A DNA stretch of 64,000 nt from Deltaproteobacteria bacterium (GCA_015075075.1 JABTVA010000012.1:22744-86743), one strand, 5' to 3'. Positions 26,191-37,957 are shown, numbered from the stretch's first letter. Numbers and translations are program-made. Notes: generated from the letters alone by a model not told the origin.

Positions 26191-27042
26191 ATGAGGGAAC
26201 TGGTATCCGTCGCCCGTGAGGGGATAAGGATATTCATGCGGACAGGCGGCTCGACGAACGCCGCCGCCATTTCCTTCTACGCCTTCTTTTCGCTCATACC
26301 CGTCATGTTCTTAGTGACCGCCGGGGTCGGCTTCGTCCTCGGCGCGAATCCCGAGCTCCAGGAAAGGGTCGTGGGCATGGTGAGCGAGAGCCTTCCCTAC
26401 CTGAGCGACACTATAATCAGCGAGCTCGATGAGCTTTCGGAGAACTGGAGGACCTTCGGCTGGATAGGCCTCCTCTCGCTCGTCTTCGCGGCGGAGTTCG
26501 TGATGGGCGCGATGGTCCGGGCGCTTACCGCGATATTCGGCACGGAAAAGAGCTTCGGGATACTCCGCACAAGGCTCATAGGCCTCTTTATGATACTCCT
26601 CGCCATCCTGGCCGCGCTCTCATCCGTGGCCGTTACCGCCCTGTCGTACACCATCCAGGACCTCAATACCGGAATACAGGGGCTCCAGTACGTTTTTAAT
26701 CTTCTTTCGCTCCTGCTGTTCGGGCTCATACTGCCCTTCCTGCTGGTGGCCGGCATAATAGCCGTGGTCTTCAGGGTGCTTGCGAGGGCAAACCTGGATT
26801 TCAGGCACGCCTTCCTGGGCAGCATGGTCTTCGCCGTCCTATGGGAGGCGGCAAAACAGCTCTTCGCCCTCTACGTAGCGAACTTTCAGAGTTATAATAA
26901 GTTCTACGGCTCCATAGGCGCGCTCATGATACTCCTCATGTGGATATACTATTCCGCGAGCCTGTTTCTTCTTTCGGCGTCGGTTGCCAGGGCCGCTTAC
27001 CTCGCCTCGGGGTCGAGGCGGACGACGCGGCGAGCACATTGA
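26191..27042 (+). CDS. YihY/BrkB-family inner-membrane protein
   Basis: A 283-residue polytopic membrane protein with about six hydrophobic segments. The family landmarks are GGSTNAAAISFYAFFSLIPVM near the N-terminus and FQSYNKFYGSIGALMILLMW near the C-terminus. The family was once labelled ribonuclease BN in error; its true transport or structural role is not settled. It follows der by 3 bp and is probably co-transcribed. The C-terminus is a short Arg-rich cytosolic tail. Confidence 0.88.
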   Translation: MRELVSVAREGIRIFMRTGGSTNAAAISFYAFFSLIPVMFLVTAGVGFVLGANPELQERVVGMVSESLPYLSDTIISELDELSENWRTFGWIGLLSLVFAAEFVMGAMVRALTAIFGTEKSFGILRTRLIGLFMILLAILAALSSVAVTALSYTIQDLNTGIQGLQYVFNLLSLLLFGLILPFLLVAGIIAVVFRVLARANLDFRHAFLGSMVFAVLWEAAKQLFALYVANFQSYNKFYGSIGALMILLMWIYYSASLFLLSASVARAAYLASGSRRTTRRAH

Positions 27043-27169
27043 AAACCGTGGTCTTTACGGGGGTTACGTGCTTTTGTGGCCGAGATTTTTATTGTAAAAC
27101 GGCGAAATCTGTGACACAATTATTCGTATTTAAGTTGCGATGAAAACTACTCATTACATAGGAGCATAG

Positions 27170-29045
<1,876 letters not shown>

Positions 29046-29077
29046 CCTGGCCCCGCTCCACAACCTATCCATAAAGC

Positions 29078-29107
29078 AGGCCGGACGCCCTGAGGCGTCC
29101 GGCCTTT
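29078..29107 (+). terminator. Rho-independent terminator after ftsH
   Basis: A perfect 12-bp GC-rich stem (AGGCCGGACGCC / GGCGTCCGGCCT) with a CTGA loop followed by TT, 33 bp beyond the restored ftsH stop. It separates ftsH from the folP-led cluster. Confidence 0.8.
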
Positions 29108-29139
29108 AACCCTTAAAACATATTATTCCGGATTTTCCA

Positions 29140-30342
29140 TTGAGGTTGCCCGTACGGTGTCTTGAGATCTTTTCAGCCGAGAGCTCAGAGAGAGAAATGG
29201 AGCGGATCGGAGTCGACCCCGCCGGGGTCCGCATAATGGCCCCGAAGCATTTCCATTACAACCTGAAGATAGAGGGGCTCACCCCGGCAGAGGCGAATAT
29301 CCTGAAGCAGGACGCACTTTCCATCGGGGGCGAGGCCGCGGTCGCATGGGGGACGGTCTCTTCGGCAGTAGAGCGGACCGGCGCCGTAGTCTCGGGCACG
29401 CTCAGGCAGATAAACGACCTCATAGGCAAGCTCGAATGCCAGCCTTTCGGCCTACCGGAGGTCGCTGGCTCGCTCAGGAGGGCCTTAGGTAACAGGGACC
29501 TCCAAACCTGGTCCGTCCGGGGCCGGAAACGGAGCTTCGAGGTCGGCCCCCGCACGGTCATAATGGGGATATTGAACGTTACCCCGGATTCCTTCTCGGA
29601 CGGAGGGAGGTTCCTGGACTTCGACGCCGCAGTCCGCAGGGGGCTTGAGATGCTCGAAGATGGCGCGGACTGGATAGACGTAGGCGGCGAGTCCACGAGG
29701 CCCGGGGCCGAGCCGGTCGATGCGGCTTCCGAGGCCGCCCGGGTCGTCCCGGTCATAGAGGCCCTCTCAAAAGCGGGGGCGACCGTATCCGTCGATACGA
29801 CAAAGGCGGAGGTCGCCGGGGCGGCCCTTGAGGCCGGGGCCTCCATCGTAAACGATATAAGCGCCATGTCGTTTGACGAGAGGATGGCGGAAGTGGTCGC
29901 GGAAAGCGGGGCGCCGGTCGTCCTAATGCACACGAGGGGCACGCCCGGGACCATGCAGCTCGACACCTCATACGATGACCTCATGGGGGAGGTCTACGGC
30001 TGGCTGCATTCGAGAATCGAATACGCCATATCAAAGGGGATAGACCCCGAGAGCACTATCATAGACCCCGGCATCGGCTTCGGGAAGTCAGGCGAGGGCA
30101 ATATAGAGATATTGAAGAGGCTAAGGGAGCTTAAGTCGCTGGGCAGGCCCGTTCTCGCGGGTCCTTCGAGGAAGTCCTTCCTCGGGAAGTTCTCGACCGG
30201 CGAGGGGGCGGGAGAGAGGCTTCCGGCGACGCTGGCGGCCCTGGCCGTGTCGGTCCTGAACGGCGCCTCCATACTCAGGGTGCATGACGTAAGGGAAGCC
30301 AGGGAGGCTTCCGCGCTCGCGGACGCGGTGGCTCAATTGTGA
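29140..30342 (+). CDS. folP: Dihydropteroate synthase with N-terminal extension
   Basis: DHPS joins p-aminobenzoate to the pterin diphosphate in folate synthesis. The TIM barrel starts near residue 135: VIMGILNVTPDSFSDGG, DVGGESTRPGA, SVDTTKAEV, NDISAM, DPGIGFGK and LAGPSRKSFLG. The first ~130 residues form an extra domain (KHFHYNLKIEGLTPAEANILKQDALS ... LRQINDLIGKLE) that is absent from E. coli FolP but which I associate with deltaproteobacterial forms. Start TTG at 29140; an ATG at 29197 is possible. The stop overlaps the cdaA GTG start. Confidence 0.9.
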   Translation: MRLPVRCLEIFSAESSEREMERIGVDPAGVRIMAPKHFHYNLKIEGLTPAEANILKQDALSIGGEAAVAWGTVSSAVERTGAVVSGTLRQINDLIGKLECQPFGLPEVAGSLRRALGNRDLQTWSVRGRKRSFEVGPRTVIMGILNVTPDSFSDGGRFLDFDAAVRRGLEMLEDGADWIDVGGESTRPGAEPVDAASEAARVVPVIEALSKAGATVSVDTTKAEVAGAALEAGASIVNDISAMSFDERMAEVVAESGAPVVLMHTRGTPGTMQLDTSYDDLMGEVYGWLHSRIEYAISKGIDPESTIIDPGIGFGKSGEGNIEILKRLRELKSLGRPVLAGPSRKSFLGKFSTGEGAGERLPATLAALAVSVLNGASILRVHDVREAREASALADAVAQL

Positions 30343-31144
30343 ACTTCATGGAGAACATATTCGGCTTCAACGCCGTGGTGGCCGTGCTCGACGTCCTCAT
30401 CGTGGCCTTCGTCCTCTACTGGCTCATGCTCATGTTCAAGGGCACCAGGGCCGAGAGGATGCTCTGGGGGCTCGGGATAATCGTGACGGTCTACTTCGTC
30501 TCCCAGAGGTTCGAGCTCCTGACGCTCCACTGGATACTCTCGAACTTCCTCGGGTCCATAGTCATATTCATCATAGTCGGATTCCAGCAGGACATAAGGC
30601 GGGCGCTCGTCCCATGGGCAAGCCCTTCAGCACCAGGGACGCAATGACCTCGGACGGCGCTCTCGACGAGGTGGTCAAGGCCGTTTCGACAATGTCGGAG
30701 TCGAGGACCGGCGGCATCATCGTGCTGGAGCGCTCGATAGACCTCACTGACTTCATCGGCGACGGGGCCGGGCTCGAGGTGGACGCGAAGGTCTCGAAGG
30801 AGCTCATCCTTTCGATATTCAACCCGTCATCCCCCATACACGACGGCGCGGTAATGATACGGAAGGGCAGGGTGCTCAGGGCCGGGTGCATACTGCCGCT
30901 CACCAATAAGGACCTCTCGAAGTCCATGGGCACGAGGCACAGGGCCGCGATAGGCCTTGCCGAGGAGACGGACGCGGCCATAATAGTCGTCTCCGAGGAG
31001 ACCGGAGAGGTGACGCTCGCGGTCGAGGACGGCCTTTTCGTGGGGCTCGGGGCCGAGAAGCTCCTTGACGACCTTAGAAAGCTCTTTGCCGCGGGTTTTG
31101 CCGACACCGATGCCATATTCCCCTGGAGGACCGGGGCGAAATGA
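30339..31144 (+). CDS. cdaA: Diadenylate cyclase CdaA, frameshifted as sequenced
   Basis: Makes the second messenger c-di-AMP from two ATP. Three N-terminal membrane helices lead into FQQDIRRAL, where one missing base near 30615 breaks the frame. The DAC domain continues in the next frame with GGIIVLERSIDL, the catalytic HDGAVMI and GTRHRAAIGLAEETDA. The summed length of about 269 residues is normal. The start GTG at 30339 overlaps the folP stop. It is followed by its usual partner cdaR with a 4-bp overlap and then glmM, the conserved c-di-AMP/peptidoglycan trio. Confidence 0.9.
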
Positions 31145-31788
31145 GGTCCTTTTTAGCGTCCAACACGAAGCTCAAGGTACTGGCCCTCGTATTCGCGCTT
31201 GCGCTCTGGTTTTTCGTGGCCGGGCAGTCGAGGACCGAGGTGGGCTTCCTGGTGCCGCTGGGCTTCAAGGGTATACCAAAGGACATGGTCATGACCAGCA
31301 TGCCGCCGGACGAGCTGGAGGTGAGGGTAACCGGGCCCAAGCTCTTCATAAACAACCTATCGCCCACCCAGATAACCGCAGAGATAGACTTGAGCGGCGC
31401 AAGGGAGGGGCTCAATACCTACCGCATACAGTCCAAGGACATAATAACGCCCATGGGCGTCGAGGTCCAGAGGCTCCGGCCAAGCTCCATAGAGGTGAAG
31501 CTCGAGAAGATGGTCAGGGCAGAGCTGCCCGTAAAGGCGAGGCTCACCGGCAGGCCCGCGGCCGGGTACAGGGTCGCGGACGTGGCCGTAGCGCCGACGA
31601 CCGTATCGGTAACGGGCACTGAAAAGGAGATGAGGAAGTTAAAAGAGATAAGCACCAGGCCCATCGACATCTCCGGGATAGACGCCCCGCTGAGCGTCAA
31701 GGTCCAGTTGGACCATGCAGGCCTTGAGCTCCGGAGCCTGAGCGTCGAGAGCGTTGAAGTGAGAATACTCCCGAGGAAGGAGAGATAG
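31141..31788 (+). CDS. cdaR: YbbR-domain protein CdaR, CdaA regulator
   Basis: A 215-residue membrane-anchored protein: an N-terminal helix (LKVLALVFALALWFFVAG) then two YbbR repeats exported from the cytoplasm (PLGFKGIPKDMV, VRVTGPKLFINNL and LPVKARLTGRPAAGYRVADVAVAPTTV). In other bacteria CdaR binds and modulates CdaA. The ATG overlaps the cdaA stop by 4 bp, and glmM begins 3 bp after it. It has fewer YbbR repeats than the Bacillus protein. Confidence 0.9.
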   Translation: MRSFLASNTKLKVLALVFALALWFFVAGQSRTEVGFLVPLGFKGIPKDMVMTSMPPDELEVRVTGPKLFINNLSPTQITAEIDLSGAREGLNTYRIQSKDIITPMGVEVQRLRPSSIEVKLEKMVRAELPVKARLTGRPAAGYRVADVAVAPTTVSVTGTEKEMRKLKEISTRPIDISGIDAPLSVKVQLDHAGLELRSLSVESVEVRILPRKER

Positions 31789-31791
31789 CCC

Positions 31792-33150
31792 ATGCAGGCC
31801 AGGAAGAGGCTCTTCGGCACCGACGGCGTAAGGGGTGTCGCGAACATCGAGCCAATGACCGCCGAGATGGCCCTGCAGCTCGGCAGGGCCATCGCCTACA
31901 TATTCAAGCAGGAGGCGAGGCGCCACAGGATAGTGGTCGGCAAGGACACCCGGCTCTCGGGCTACATGATCGAGGGCGCGATGATGGCGGGCATCTGCTC
32001 AATGGGGGTGGACGCGCTCATGGTGGGGCCGCTCCCGACCCCGGGCATAGCCTTTCTCACCTCCAGCATGAGGGCTGACGCGGGTGTGGTCATCTCGGCC
32101 TCACACAACCAGTACCAGGACAACGGGATAAAGTTCTTCTCGAGGAGCGGCCTTAAGCTCCCGGACGAGATGGAGCTTAAGATAGAGGAGTTCATCTTCG
32201 AGAACCAGGACCCGAGCCACCGCCCGACGGCGAGCGAGGTCGGCAAGGCATACAGGGTCGACGACGCGATAGGCCGCTACGTCGTATTCGCCAAGAACAC
32301 CTTCCCGAAAGAGCTTACGCTCGACGGCCTGAAGATAGCCGTTGACTGCGCGAACGGGGCCGCGTACAAGGTGGCCCCGGCGGTCTTCTACGAGCTCGGG
32401 GCCGAGGTCATACCCCTGGGCGTGAAGCCCGACGGCGAGAACATAAACCGCGACTGCGGTGCGCTCCACCCGGAGAGGCTCGCGGCAGCGGTGAGGGAGT
32501 CGGGGGCGCACGCGGGGTTCGCGCTCGACGGAGACGGCGACAGGTGCATCATGGTCGACGAGAAGGGCAATATCCTCGACGGCGACCATATGCTCGCGGT
32601 CTCGGCCACGGCCATGCTGAGGGAGGGCTCCCTCAAGGGCAATACGGTAGTCGCCACCATAATGAGCAACTCGGGCCTTGAGGAGGCCATAGAGCGGGCC
32701 GGTGGCAAGGTCGTAAGGACCTCTGTCGGCGACAGGTACGTTGTCGAGGAGATGCTCAGGCGCGGCTACAACCTCGGGGGAGAGCAGTCCGGGCATATCG
32801 TCCACCTCGACCACACCACGACCGGGGACGGCGTCATCTCGGCCCTGCAGGTCTTGAAGAGGATGGCCGGGGAGGGAAAGCCGCTTTCCGAACTCGCCTC
32901 GGCCATGAAGACCTACCCGCAGATACTCCTCAACGTAAGGGTCAGGGAGAAAAAGGACCTGGGCTCCATACCGGCGGTCGCGAAGGCGTTGAAGGCGGTG
33001 GAGGAGAAGCTCAGGAACAGGGGCCGTGCGTTCATACGCTACTCCGGCACCGAGCCGCTCGCTCGGATAACCATAGAGGGCGAGAAAGAGGACGAGATCT
33101 CGGTCATGGCCAACGAGCTTGCGGAGCTATTGAAAAAGGAAATAGGCTGA
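31792..33150 (+). CDS. glmM: Phosphoglucosamine mutase
   Basis: Interconverts glucosamine-6- and -1-phosphate for UDP-GlcNAc and peptidoglycan. At 452 residues it has the phosphoserine loop [18 protein letters not shown] near residue 102, the Mg loop ALDGDGDRC, the sugar-binding GGEQSGHI and the phosphate-binding [11 protein letters not shown]. Intact. It is the third member of the cdaA-cdaR-glmM cluster. Repeat A3 begins 2 bp after its stop. Confidence 0.95.
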   Translation: MQARKRLFGTDGVRGVANIEPMTAEMALQLGRAIAYIFKQEARRHRIVVGKDTRLSGYMIEGAMMAGICSMGVDALMVGPLPTPGIAFLTSSMRADAGVVISASHNQYQDNGIKFFSRSGLKLPDEMELKIEEFIFENQDPSHRPTASEVGKAYRVDDAIGRYVVFAKNTFPKELTLDGLKIAVDCANGAAYKVAPAVFYELGAEVIPLGVKPDGENINRDCGALHPERLAAAVRESGAHAGFALDGDGDRCIMVDEKGNILDGDHMLAVSATAMLREGSLKGNTVVATIMSNSGLEEAIERAGGKVVRTSVGDRYVVEEMLRRGYNLGGEQSGHIVHLDHTTTGDGVISALQVLKRMAGEGKPLSELASAMKTYPQILLNVRVREKKDLGSIPAVAKALKAVEEKLRNRGRAFIRYSGTEPLARITIEGEKEDEISVMANELAELLKKEIG

Positions 33151-33151
33151 C

Positions 33152-33287
33152 GGCAACCTCTAAAATTTGATTTTTTCCCCGGACTCTTTGTCAGGCCGGG
33201 AATGCTCACATATTATCATATATGCTCCTTTTTATTCCCGGCCTTCCGGGAAAAGCGGGAAAAATCTCTAATTTTTAGAGGTTGCCT
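33152..33287. repeat. MITE-like repeat family A, copy A3
   Basis: A 136-bp intact copy, GGCAACCTCTAAAAT ... ATTTTTAGAGGTTGCCT. An extended imperfect stem runs ~30 bp at each end (TTTTTTCCCC against GGGAAAAATC). It sits between glmM and pdxJ. Confidence 0.88.
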
Positions 33288-33328
33288 GAAGCGGAATTTT
33301 GAATAAGGCTGGAAGGAGAGTCGTTCTG

Positions 33329-34056
33329 ATGTCGAAGCTTTCTGTGAACGTTGACCACGTAGCTACAATAAGGCAGGCGCGGCTCGGAAGCGAGCCGGAC
33401 CCGGTCGCCGCGGCGGTGATGGCGGAGCTTGCAGGCGCGGACGGCATAACCGTCCACCTCCGGGAGGACAGGAGGCACATACAGGACAGGACCTCCGGGT
33501 CTTGAGGAAAACGGCAAAGACCGAGCTTAACCTTGAGATGGCGGCAACGAAAGAGATGCTCGACATGGCGCTTGAGGTGAAGCCCGAGCTGGTGACGCTC
33601 GTCCCGGAGAAGAGGAAGGAGCTTACGACCGAGGGCGGGCTCGACCTTAAGTCGCACGCCGAGCACCTTAAAAAGTTCGTGGGTCAGCTCAAGGACGGAC
33701 GCATAAGGGTGAACCTCTTCATAGACCCCTCGCCCGAGGCCGTAAAGGCCTCTGCCAGGATCGGCTCCGACGGGGTCGAGCTCCACACGGGCACATACGC
33801 CGAAGCCAGGGGGGTGCAGGCAAGGCAGAATGAGATCAGGAGGATACACGTTTCGGCGGTGCTGTCTGGGAAGCTCGGGCTTAAGGCGCACGCTGGGCAC
33901 GGCCTCGACTACCTGAACATCCGCGACGTCGCGGCCATAAGGGAGATAGACGGCTTCGCCATAGGGTTCAGCATCGTCTCCCGCGCGGTATATACCGGCA
34001 TCGGCGAGGCGGTCCGCGAGATGAAGCGCCTCATAATGGAATCGAGGCCCTGGTAG
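33329..34056 (+). CDS. pdxJ: Pyridoxine 5'-phosphate synthase, frameshifted as sequenced
   Basis: Last step of DXP-dependent vitamin B6 synthesis. The protein starts [24 protein letters not shown], continues to [15 protein letters not shown] and breaks near 33491, where one missing G restores DLRVLRKT and the rest ([57 protein letters not shown]). I choose the ATG at 33329, with AAGGAGAG upstream, over an upstream TTG at the edge of repeat A3. The shift is a single base in an otherwise perfect gene. Confidence 0.92.
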
Positions 34057-34063
34057 TAAAGCC

Positions 34064-34414
34064 ATGATCCACGGCATTGGCATAGACGCTGTCGAGGTCC
34101 CCAGGTTCAAGCGGGCAATGGATAGGTGGGGGGAAAGGCTTACCTCAAGGCTCTTTACCGGGCCGGAGCTCGCGTATTCGCTCCGCCTGAGGAGGCCTGA
34201 GCGCCACCTTGCCGCTCGGTTCGCCGCCAAGGTGAGCTTCTTCAAGGCCCTCGGAAGACCCGTGCCGTGGAGGGACGTTGAGGTCGTAAGGGCCTCGTCC
34301 GGCGCGCCCGCCCTTAGCGTAAAGGGGCTATCGGACGGCATGAGGGTCAGCGTTTCCATATCGCACGACGGGGACCTGAGCATCGCTGAGACCATAATCG
34401 AGAGGGACTCTTGA
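34064..34414 (+). CDS. acpS: Holo-[acyl-carrier-protein] synthase
   Basis: Transfers 4'-phosphopantetheine from CoA to apo-ACP. At 116 residues it carries the family signature GIGIDAVEVPRF at the N-terminus and ARFAAKVSFFKALG in the middle; the usual E of WAxKEA is replaced by S here. It ends with SISHDGDLSIAETI. It lies 7 bp after pdxJ, and its stop overlaps the nnrD TTG start. The KVSFF substitution is worth noting because the Glu in that motif binds Mg in characterised enzymes. Confidence 0.88.
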   Translation: MIHGIGIDAVEVPRFKRAMDRWGERLTSRLFTGPELAYSLRLRRPERHLAARFAAKVSFFKALGRPVPWRDVEVVRASSGAPALSVKGLSDGMRVSVSISHDGDLSIAETIIERDS

Positions 34415-35958
34415 AGGCCGCCGATTCCGAGACCATACGCAAGGTTGACAAGGCCGCGCTGGAGAGGTACGGCCTTACAGGTTTGCAGCTCATGGAGAAC
34501 GCCGGGCGGGGTGTGGCCGAAATCGCGCTGAAGGAGGCCGCTCCGGGCCGGGTTGCCATATTCGCCGGAAGAGGGAATAACGGCGGGGATGGCTATGTGG
34601 CTGCCAGGCACCTGAGGAACTCGGGGCGCGATGCCGTCGTCTATTCCCTTTGCAGGATCGAGGAGCTAAGCGGGGATGCCGCGACGAACGCGTGGGTATG
34701 GCGGAAGATGGGAGGCGAGGTACGGGAGGTGCTTTCAAGCGCGGACCTCGATTCAGCCGCGTCCTCGATAAGGCATTCGGCCATCATCGTCGACGCGATA
34801 TTCGGGACAGGGCTTAAGACGGAGGTTTCAGGGATACACGCGAGCGCGATAGAGTCCATAAACTCTCTCGGGAAAAAGACCATAGCCGTCGACGTCCCCT
34901 CAGGCATAGACGCCACTACCGGTAATGTGCTGGGCTCTGCCGTGAGGGCCGACATCACGGCCACGATGGCAATGCCCAAGCTCGGGTTGCTCCTGTATCC
35001 CGGAAGGACTTACGCGGGAAGGGTGGAGGTAATAGACATAGGGGTGCCGCACGAGCTCCTGGAGGACGGCGGCATAAGATGGAACGTCCTTACCGGGGCT
35101 GATATAAGAAAGACCCTGAGGCCCAGGAGGCCCGAGTCCCATAAGTCAACCCACGGGCATCTCCTCGTGCTCGCGGGCTCTCCCGGCATGACCGGGGCCG
35201 CTTACATGGCGGCTGTCTCCGCCATGCGGGCCGGGGCAGGGCTTGCCACCGTCGGAGTTCCGGAACGGCTTAACGATATCATAGAGGCAAAGACGACCGA
35301 GGTGATGAGCCTGGGGCTTCCGGAGACCCGGGAAGGGACCCTGGGCGGAGTCTCCTTCGAGGCGATAAAGAAGCTCCTGCCCGGCAAGACCGCCGTCGTG
35401 GTCGGCCCCGGGATGAGGAGCTCGGATGAGGCAAGGCGCCTTATAGAGATGCTCCTTCACGAGGTCAGGGTCCCGGTCGTGATCGACGCCGACGGGCTCA
35501 ATTCCTTCGGCCCCGGGATAGCCGCCGTCAAGAGAGAGGGCCTGGATATCGTCCTTACCCCGCATCCGGGCGAGATGGCAAGGCTGCTCGGGAGGAGCGC
35601 GGCTGAGGTCCAGTCCGACAGGATAGGCGCGGCAGAGGAGCTTACGCGCTTAACCGGCGCAACGGTCGTCTTGAAGGGCGCCGGGACCCTAATAGCCGTC
35701 CCCTCGGGCGAGATATTCATAAACCCCACGGGAAACCCGGGGCTTGCTACCGCCGGCACAGGCGACGTGCTCGCCGGCATGCTCGGCGGCCTCCTTGCCC
35801 AGGGCTACAGCCCGGTCCAGGCCGCGTGCACCGCCTCCTACATCCACGGCCTTGCCGGCGACGAGGTGAAGAGGGCGCAGGGCGAGCTCGGGATGATGGC
35901 GATGGACCTCGTGCCGGAGATCCCCCGGCTCATGAATTCCTTTATAGACCACGCCTGA
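34411..35958 (+). CDS. nnrD: Bifunctional NAD(P)H-hydrate epimerase / ADP-dependent dehydratase
   Basis: Repairs hydrated NAD(P)H. Residues 1-~215 are the epimerase (YjeF_N): GLQLMENAGRGVAEI, GRGNNGGDGYVAARHL, DAIFGTGL and AVDVPSGIDATTG. Residues ~230-515 are the dehydratase (carbohydrate-kinase-like): HKSTHGHLLVLAGSPGMTGAA, LTPHPGEMARLLG and TAGTGDVLAGMLGGLLAQG. At 515 residues this is the normal fused length (Nnr). Start TTG at 34411 overlapping the acpS stop; tsaE begins directly after its stop. Confidence 0.93.
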   Translation: MKAADSETIRKVDKAALERYGLTGLQLMENAGRGVAEIALKEAAPGRVAIFAGRGNNGGDGYVAARHLRNSGRDAVVYSLCRIEELSGDAATNAWVWRKMGGEVREVLSSADLDSAASSIRHSAIIVDAIFGTGLKTEVSGIHASAIESINSLGKKTIAVDVPSGIDATTGNVLGSAVRADITATMAMPKLGLLLYPGRTYAGRVEVIDIGVPHELLEDGGIRWNVLTGADIRKTLRPRRPESHKSTHGHLLVLAGSPGMTGAAYMAAVSAMRAGAGLATVGVPERLNDIIEAKTTEVMSLGLPETREGTLGGVSFEAIKKLLPGKTAVVVGPGMRSSDEARRLIEMLLHEVRVPVVIDADGLNSFGPGIAAVKREGLDIVLTPHPGEMARLLGRSAAEVQSDRIGAAEELTRLTGATVVLKGAGTLIAVPSGEIFINPTGNPGLATAGTGDVLAGMLGGLLAQGYSPVQAACTASYIHGLAGDEVKRAQGELGMMAMDLVPEIPRLMNSFIDHA

Positions 35959-36420
35959 ATGGAAGAGGCGTTCACATACCTGACTTCCTCCCCCGAAGAG
36001 ACGGAGCGCATAGGCGAAGGGCTCGCAGGGAAGCTCGGGGCAGGGGACTGTGTGGCGCTCACCGGCGAGCTCGGCGGCGGCAAGACCCGTTTCGTAAGGG
36101 GCATGGCCAGGGGTCTGGGCGCAAAAGGGGCGGTAAAAAGCCCGAGCTTCACGATACTCAACATCTACGAAGGGGGCAGGCTTCCCCTCTACCACATGGA
36201 CCTCTACAGGATAATGGGAGAGGAGGAGTTCCTTTTCGCGGGGCTCGAGGAATATGTCCACGGGAAGGGGGTCGCCGTCGTCGAATGGGCCGAGCGCGCG
36301 CCCTCGCTCCTCCGTGATTGCAGGATAACGGTCCGGTTCAGGTACGTCTCGGATACCGAGAGGGAGATCGAGATCAGGATAAAAGACGACGCTGGAAAGC
36401 ATGAAAAGCCTGTGTTATAA
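35959..36420 (+). CDS. tsaE: tRNA threonylcarbamoyladenosine biosynthesis ATPase TsaE
   Basis: A 153-residue P-loop ATPase of the t6A tRNA-modification complex. It shows SSPEETERIGEGLA, the Walker A GELGGGKTRFVRGMARGLG, SPSFTILNIYEGG, LYHMDLYRI and VVEWAERAP, the standard order. It begins with the base after the nnrD stop codon. Its partners tsaB and tsaD are not in the window. Confidence 0.93.
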   Translation: MEEAFTYLTSSPEETERIGEGLAGKLGAGDCVALTGELGGGKTRFVRGMARGLGAKGAVKSPSFTILNIYEGGRLPLYHMDLYRIMGEEEFLFAGLEEYVHGKGVAVVEWAERAPSLLRDCRITVRFRYVSDTEREIEIRIKDDAGKHEKPVL

Positions 36421-36451
36421 GTGAAAGACTTATATTTTATAGCGGGGGTAT

Positions 36452-37849
36452 TTGAGAGTGCGAGAGTTCGATATCGTTGTGGTCGGGGCCGGGCCGGGCG
36501 GGTATGTCGCGGCAATAAGGGCCGCGCAGCTCGGCGCCAGGACCGCCCTGGTCGAAAGGGACAGCATCGGCGGCACGTGCCTCAACCGGGGCTGCATACC
36601 GACCAAGGCGCTTTATTATTCGGCAAAGGCCCTGGCGGCCTCGAAGCACGCCGCTGACTTCGGCGTGAACGTGGGCGAGATATCCTTCGACCTTGCGAAG
36701 GCGGTCGAGAGGAAGGACGGGGTTGTAAAGAAGCTCGTCGGAGGGGTCGAGCAGCTCCTTAAGGGCAACAAGGTCGAGGTCATAAAGGGGAGCGGCTTCC
36801 TTGAGTCCGCCGGAAGGGTGAGGGTCGAGAGTAACGGCTCGACCGAGACCATAGCGGCAAAGTCCGTAATCGTCGCGACCGGCTCGGAGCCGGCCATGAT
36901 ACCGGCCTTCAATATCGACCGGAAAAACGTCCTTACCTCGACCGAGATGCTTGACGTCAGGAAAGTGCCGGAATCGCTCCTCGTGATAGGCGGGGGCGTC
37001 ATGGGCTGCGAGTTCGCCACCCTCTTCTCCGCTTTCGGGAGCAGGGTCATGGTAGTCGAGCTGCTCCCTTCCATACTAACCACCGAGGACAAGATGGTCT
37101 CGAGGGTCATCGCCAAGAGGTTCAAGGAGACCGGCGTGAACGTCCTTACCGACGTTCAGGTCGAGGCTGTCGTCCCCGAGGACGGCTGCGTAAAGACCAG
37201 GCTCAAGGACGGGCGCGAGTTCATGACCGAGAAGGTCATGGTCGCCATAGGCCGCTCGTTCAACTCCTCCGGCATAGGCCTTGACGCCCTGGGCGTGAAT
37301 ATCGAAAAGGGCAGGATAGCGGTGGACGAGCGCATGGAGACGAACGTCAAGGGCGTCTACGCCATAGGCGACGTTACCGGGAAGATGCTCCTTGCGCACG
37401 TGGCCTCTACCCAGGGCATCGTCGCCGTAAACGCCGCGCTCGGCAAGGACGCCAGGATGGACTATTCCGTGATACCCGCCGGGATATTCACCGACCCCGA
37501 GATAGCGAGCGTGGGTTTAAGGGAAAAGGACGCTGAGGAAAAGGGCATCGAGGTAAGGGTCGGCAGGTTCCCGTACGCTGCGAGCGGCAAAGCGCTCGGC
37601 ATGGGCGAGACCGAAGGCTTTGTCCAGATTGTCGCCGACCCGGGGACCGACAAGGTCTTAGGCTGCTCGATAGTGGGCGCGCACGCGACCGACCTCATAG
37701 GAGAGGCCGCGCTTGCCATGAGGGCCGGTGTAACCGTGAAGGAGCTTGCTGAGACCATACACGCGCACCCGACCCTTCCCGAGCTTGTGATGGAGGCCGC
37801 GGAGGACGTGCACGGCATGGCGATACACAAGATAGGAAGGAAAAGGTAG
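36452..37849 (+). CDS. lpdA: Dihydrolipoyl dehydrogenase
   Basis: FAD disulfide oxidoreductase that reoxidises lipoamide in 2-oxoacid dehydrogenase or glycine-cleavage complexes. At 465 residues it has VVGAGPGGYVAAIRAAQLGA (FAD), the redox pair GGTCLNRGCIPTKAL, a second Rossmann motif LLVIGGGVMGCEFATLFSAFG, TNVKGVYAIGDVTG and the C-terminal catalytic HAHPTLPE. The start is uncertain: TTG at 36452, with GGGGG upstream, or GTG at 36458. No other complex subunits lie nearby, so the complex it serves cannot be told. Confidence 0.92.
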   Translation: MRVREFDIVVVGAGPGGYVAAIRAAQLGARTALVERDSIGGTCLNRGCIPTKALYYSAKALAASKHAADFGVNVGEISFDLAKAVERKDGVVKKLVGGVEQLLKGNKVEVIKGSGFLESAGRVRVESNGSTETIAAKSVIVATGSEPAMIPAFNIDRKNVLTSTEMLDVRKVPESLLVIGGGVMGCEFATLFSAFGSRVMVVELLPSILTTEDKMVSRVIAKRFKETGVNVLTDVQVEAVVPEDGCVKTRLKDGREFMTEKVMVAIGRSFNSSGIGLDALGVNIEKGRIAVDERMETNVKGVYAIGDVTGKMLLAHVASTQGIVAVNAALGKDARMDYSVIPAGIFTDPEIASVGLREKDAEEKGIEVRVGRFPYAASGKALGMGETEGFVQIVADPGTDKVLGCSIVGAHATDLIGEAALAMRAGVTVKELAETIHAHPTLPELVMEAAEDVHGMAIHKIGRKR

Positions 37850-37870
37850 GCGTAAAAGGAAGCGGTGAGT

Positions 37871-37957
37871 GTCTTACTGAGCGAAGCGAAGGACTTTGTT
37901 TTTAGAATCGGCAAATCACGAGATTCTTCGGTCGCTTGCGCTCCCTCAGAATGACAG
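37871..37957. repeat. Interspersed palindromic repeat family C, copy C1
   Basis: Core TCTTACTGAGCGAAGCGAAGGA ... GAGATTCTTCGGTCGC ... CCTCAGAATGACAG, an imperfect palindrome without coding capacity between lpdA and lysC. It lacks the shells seen on other copies. Confidence 0.7.
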
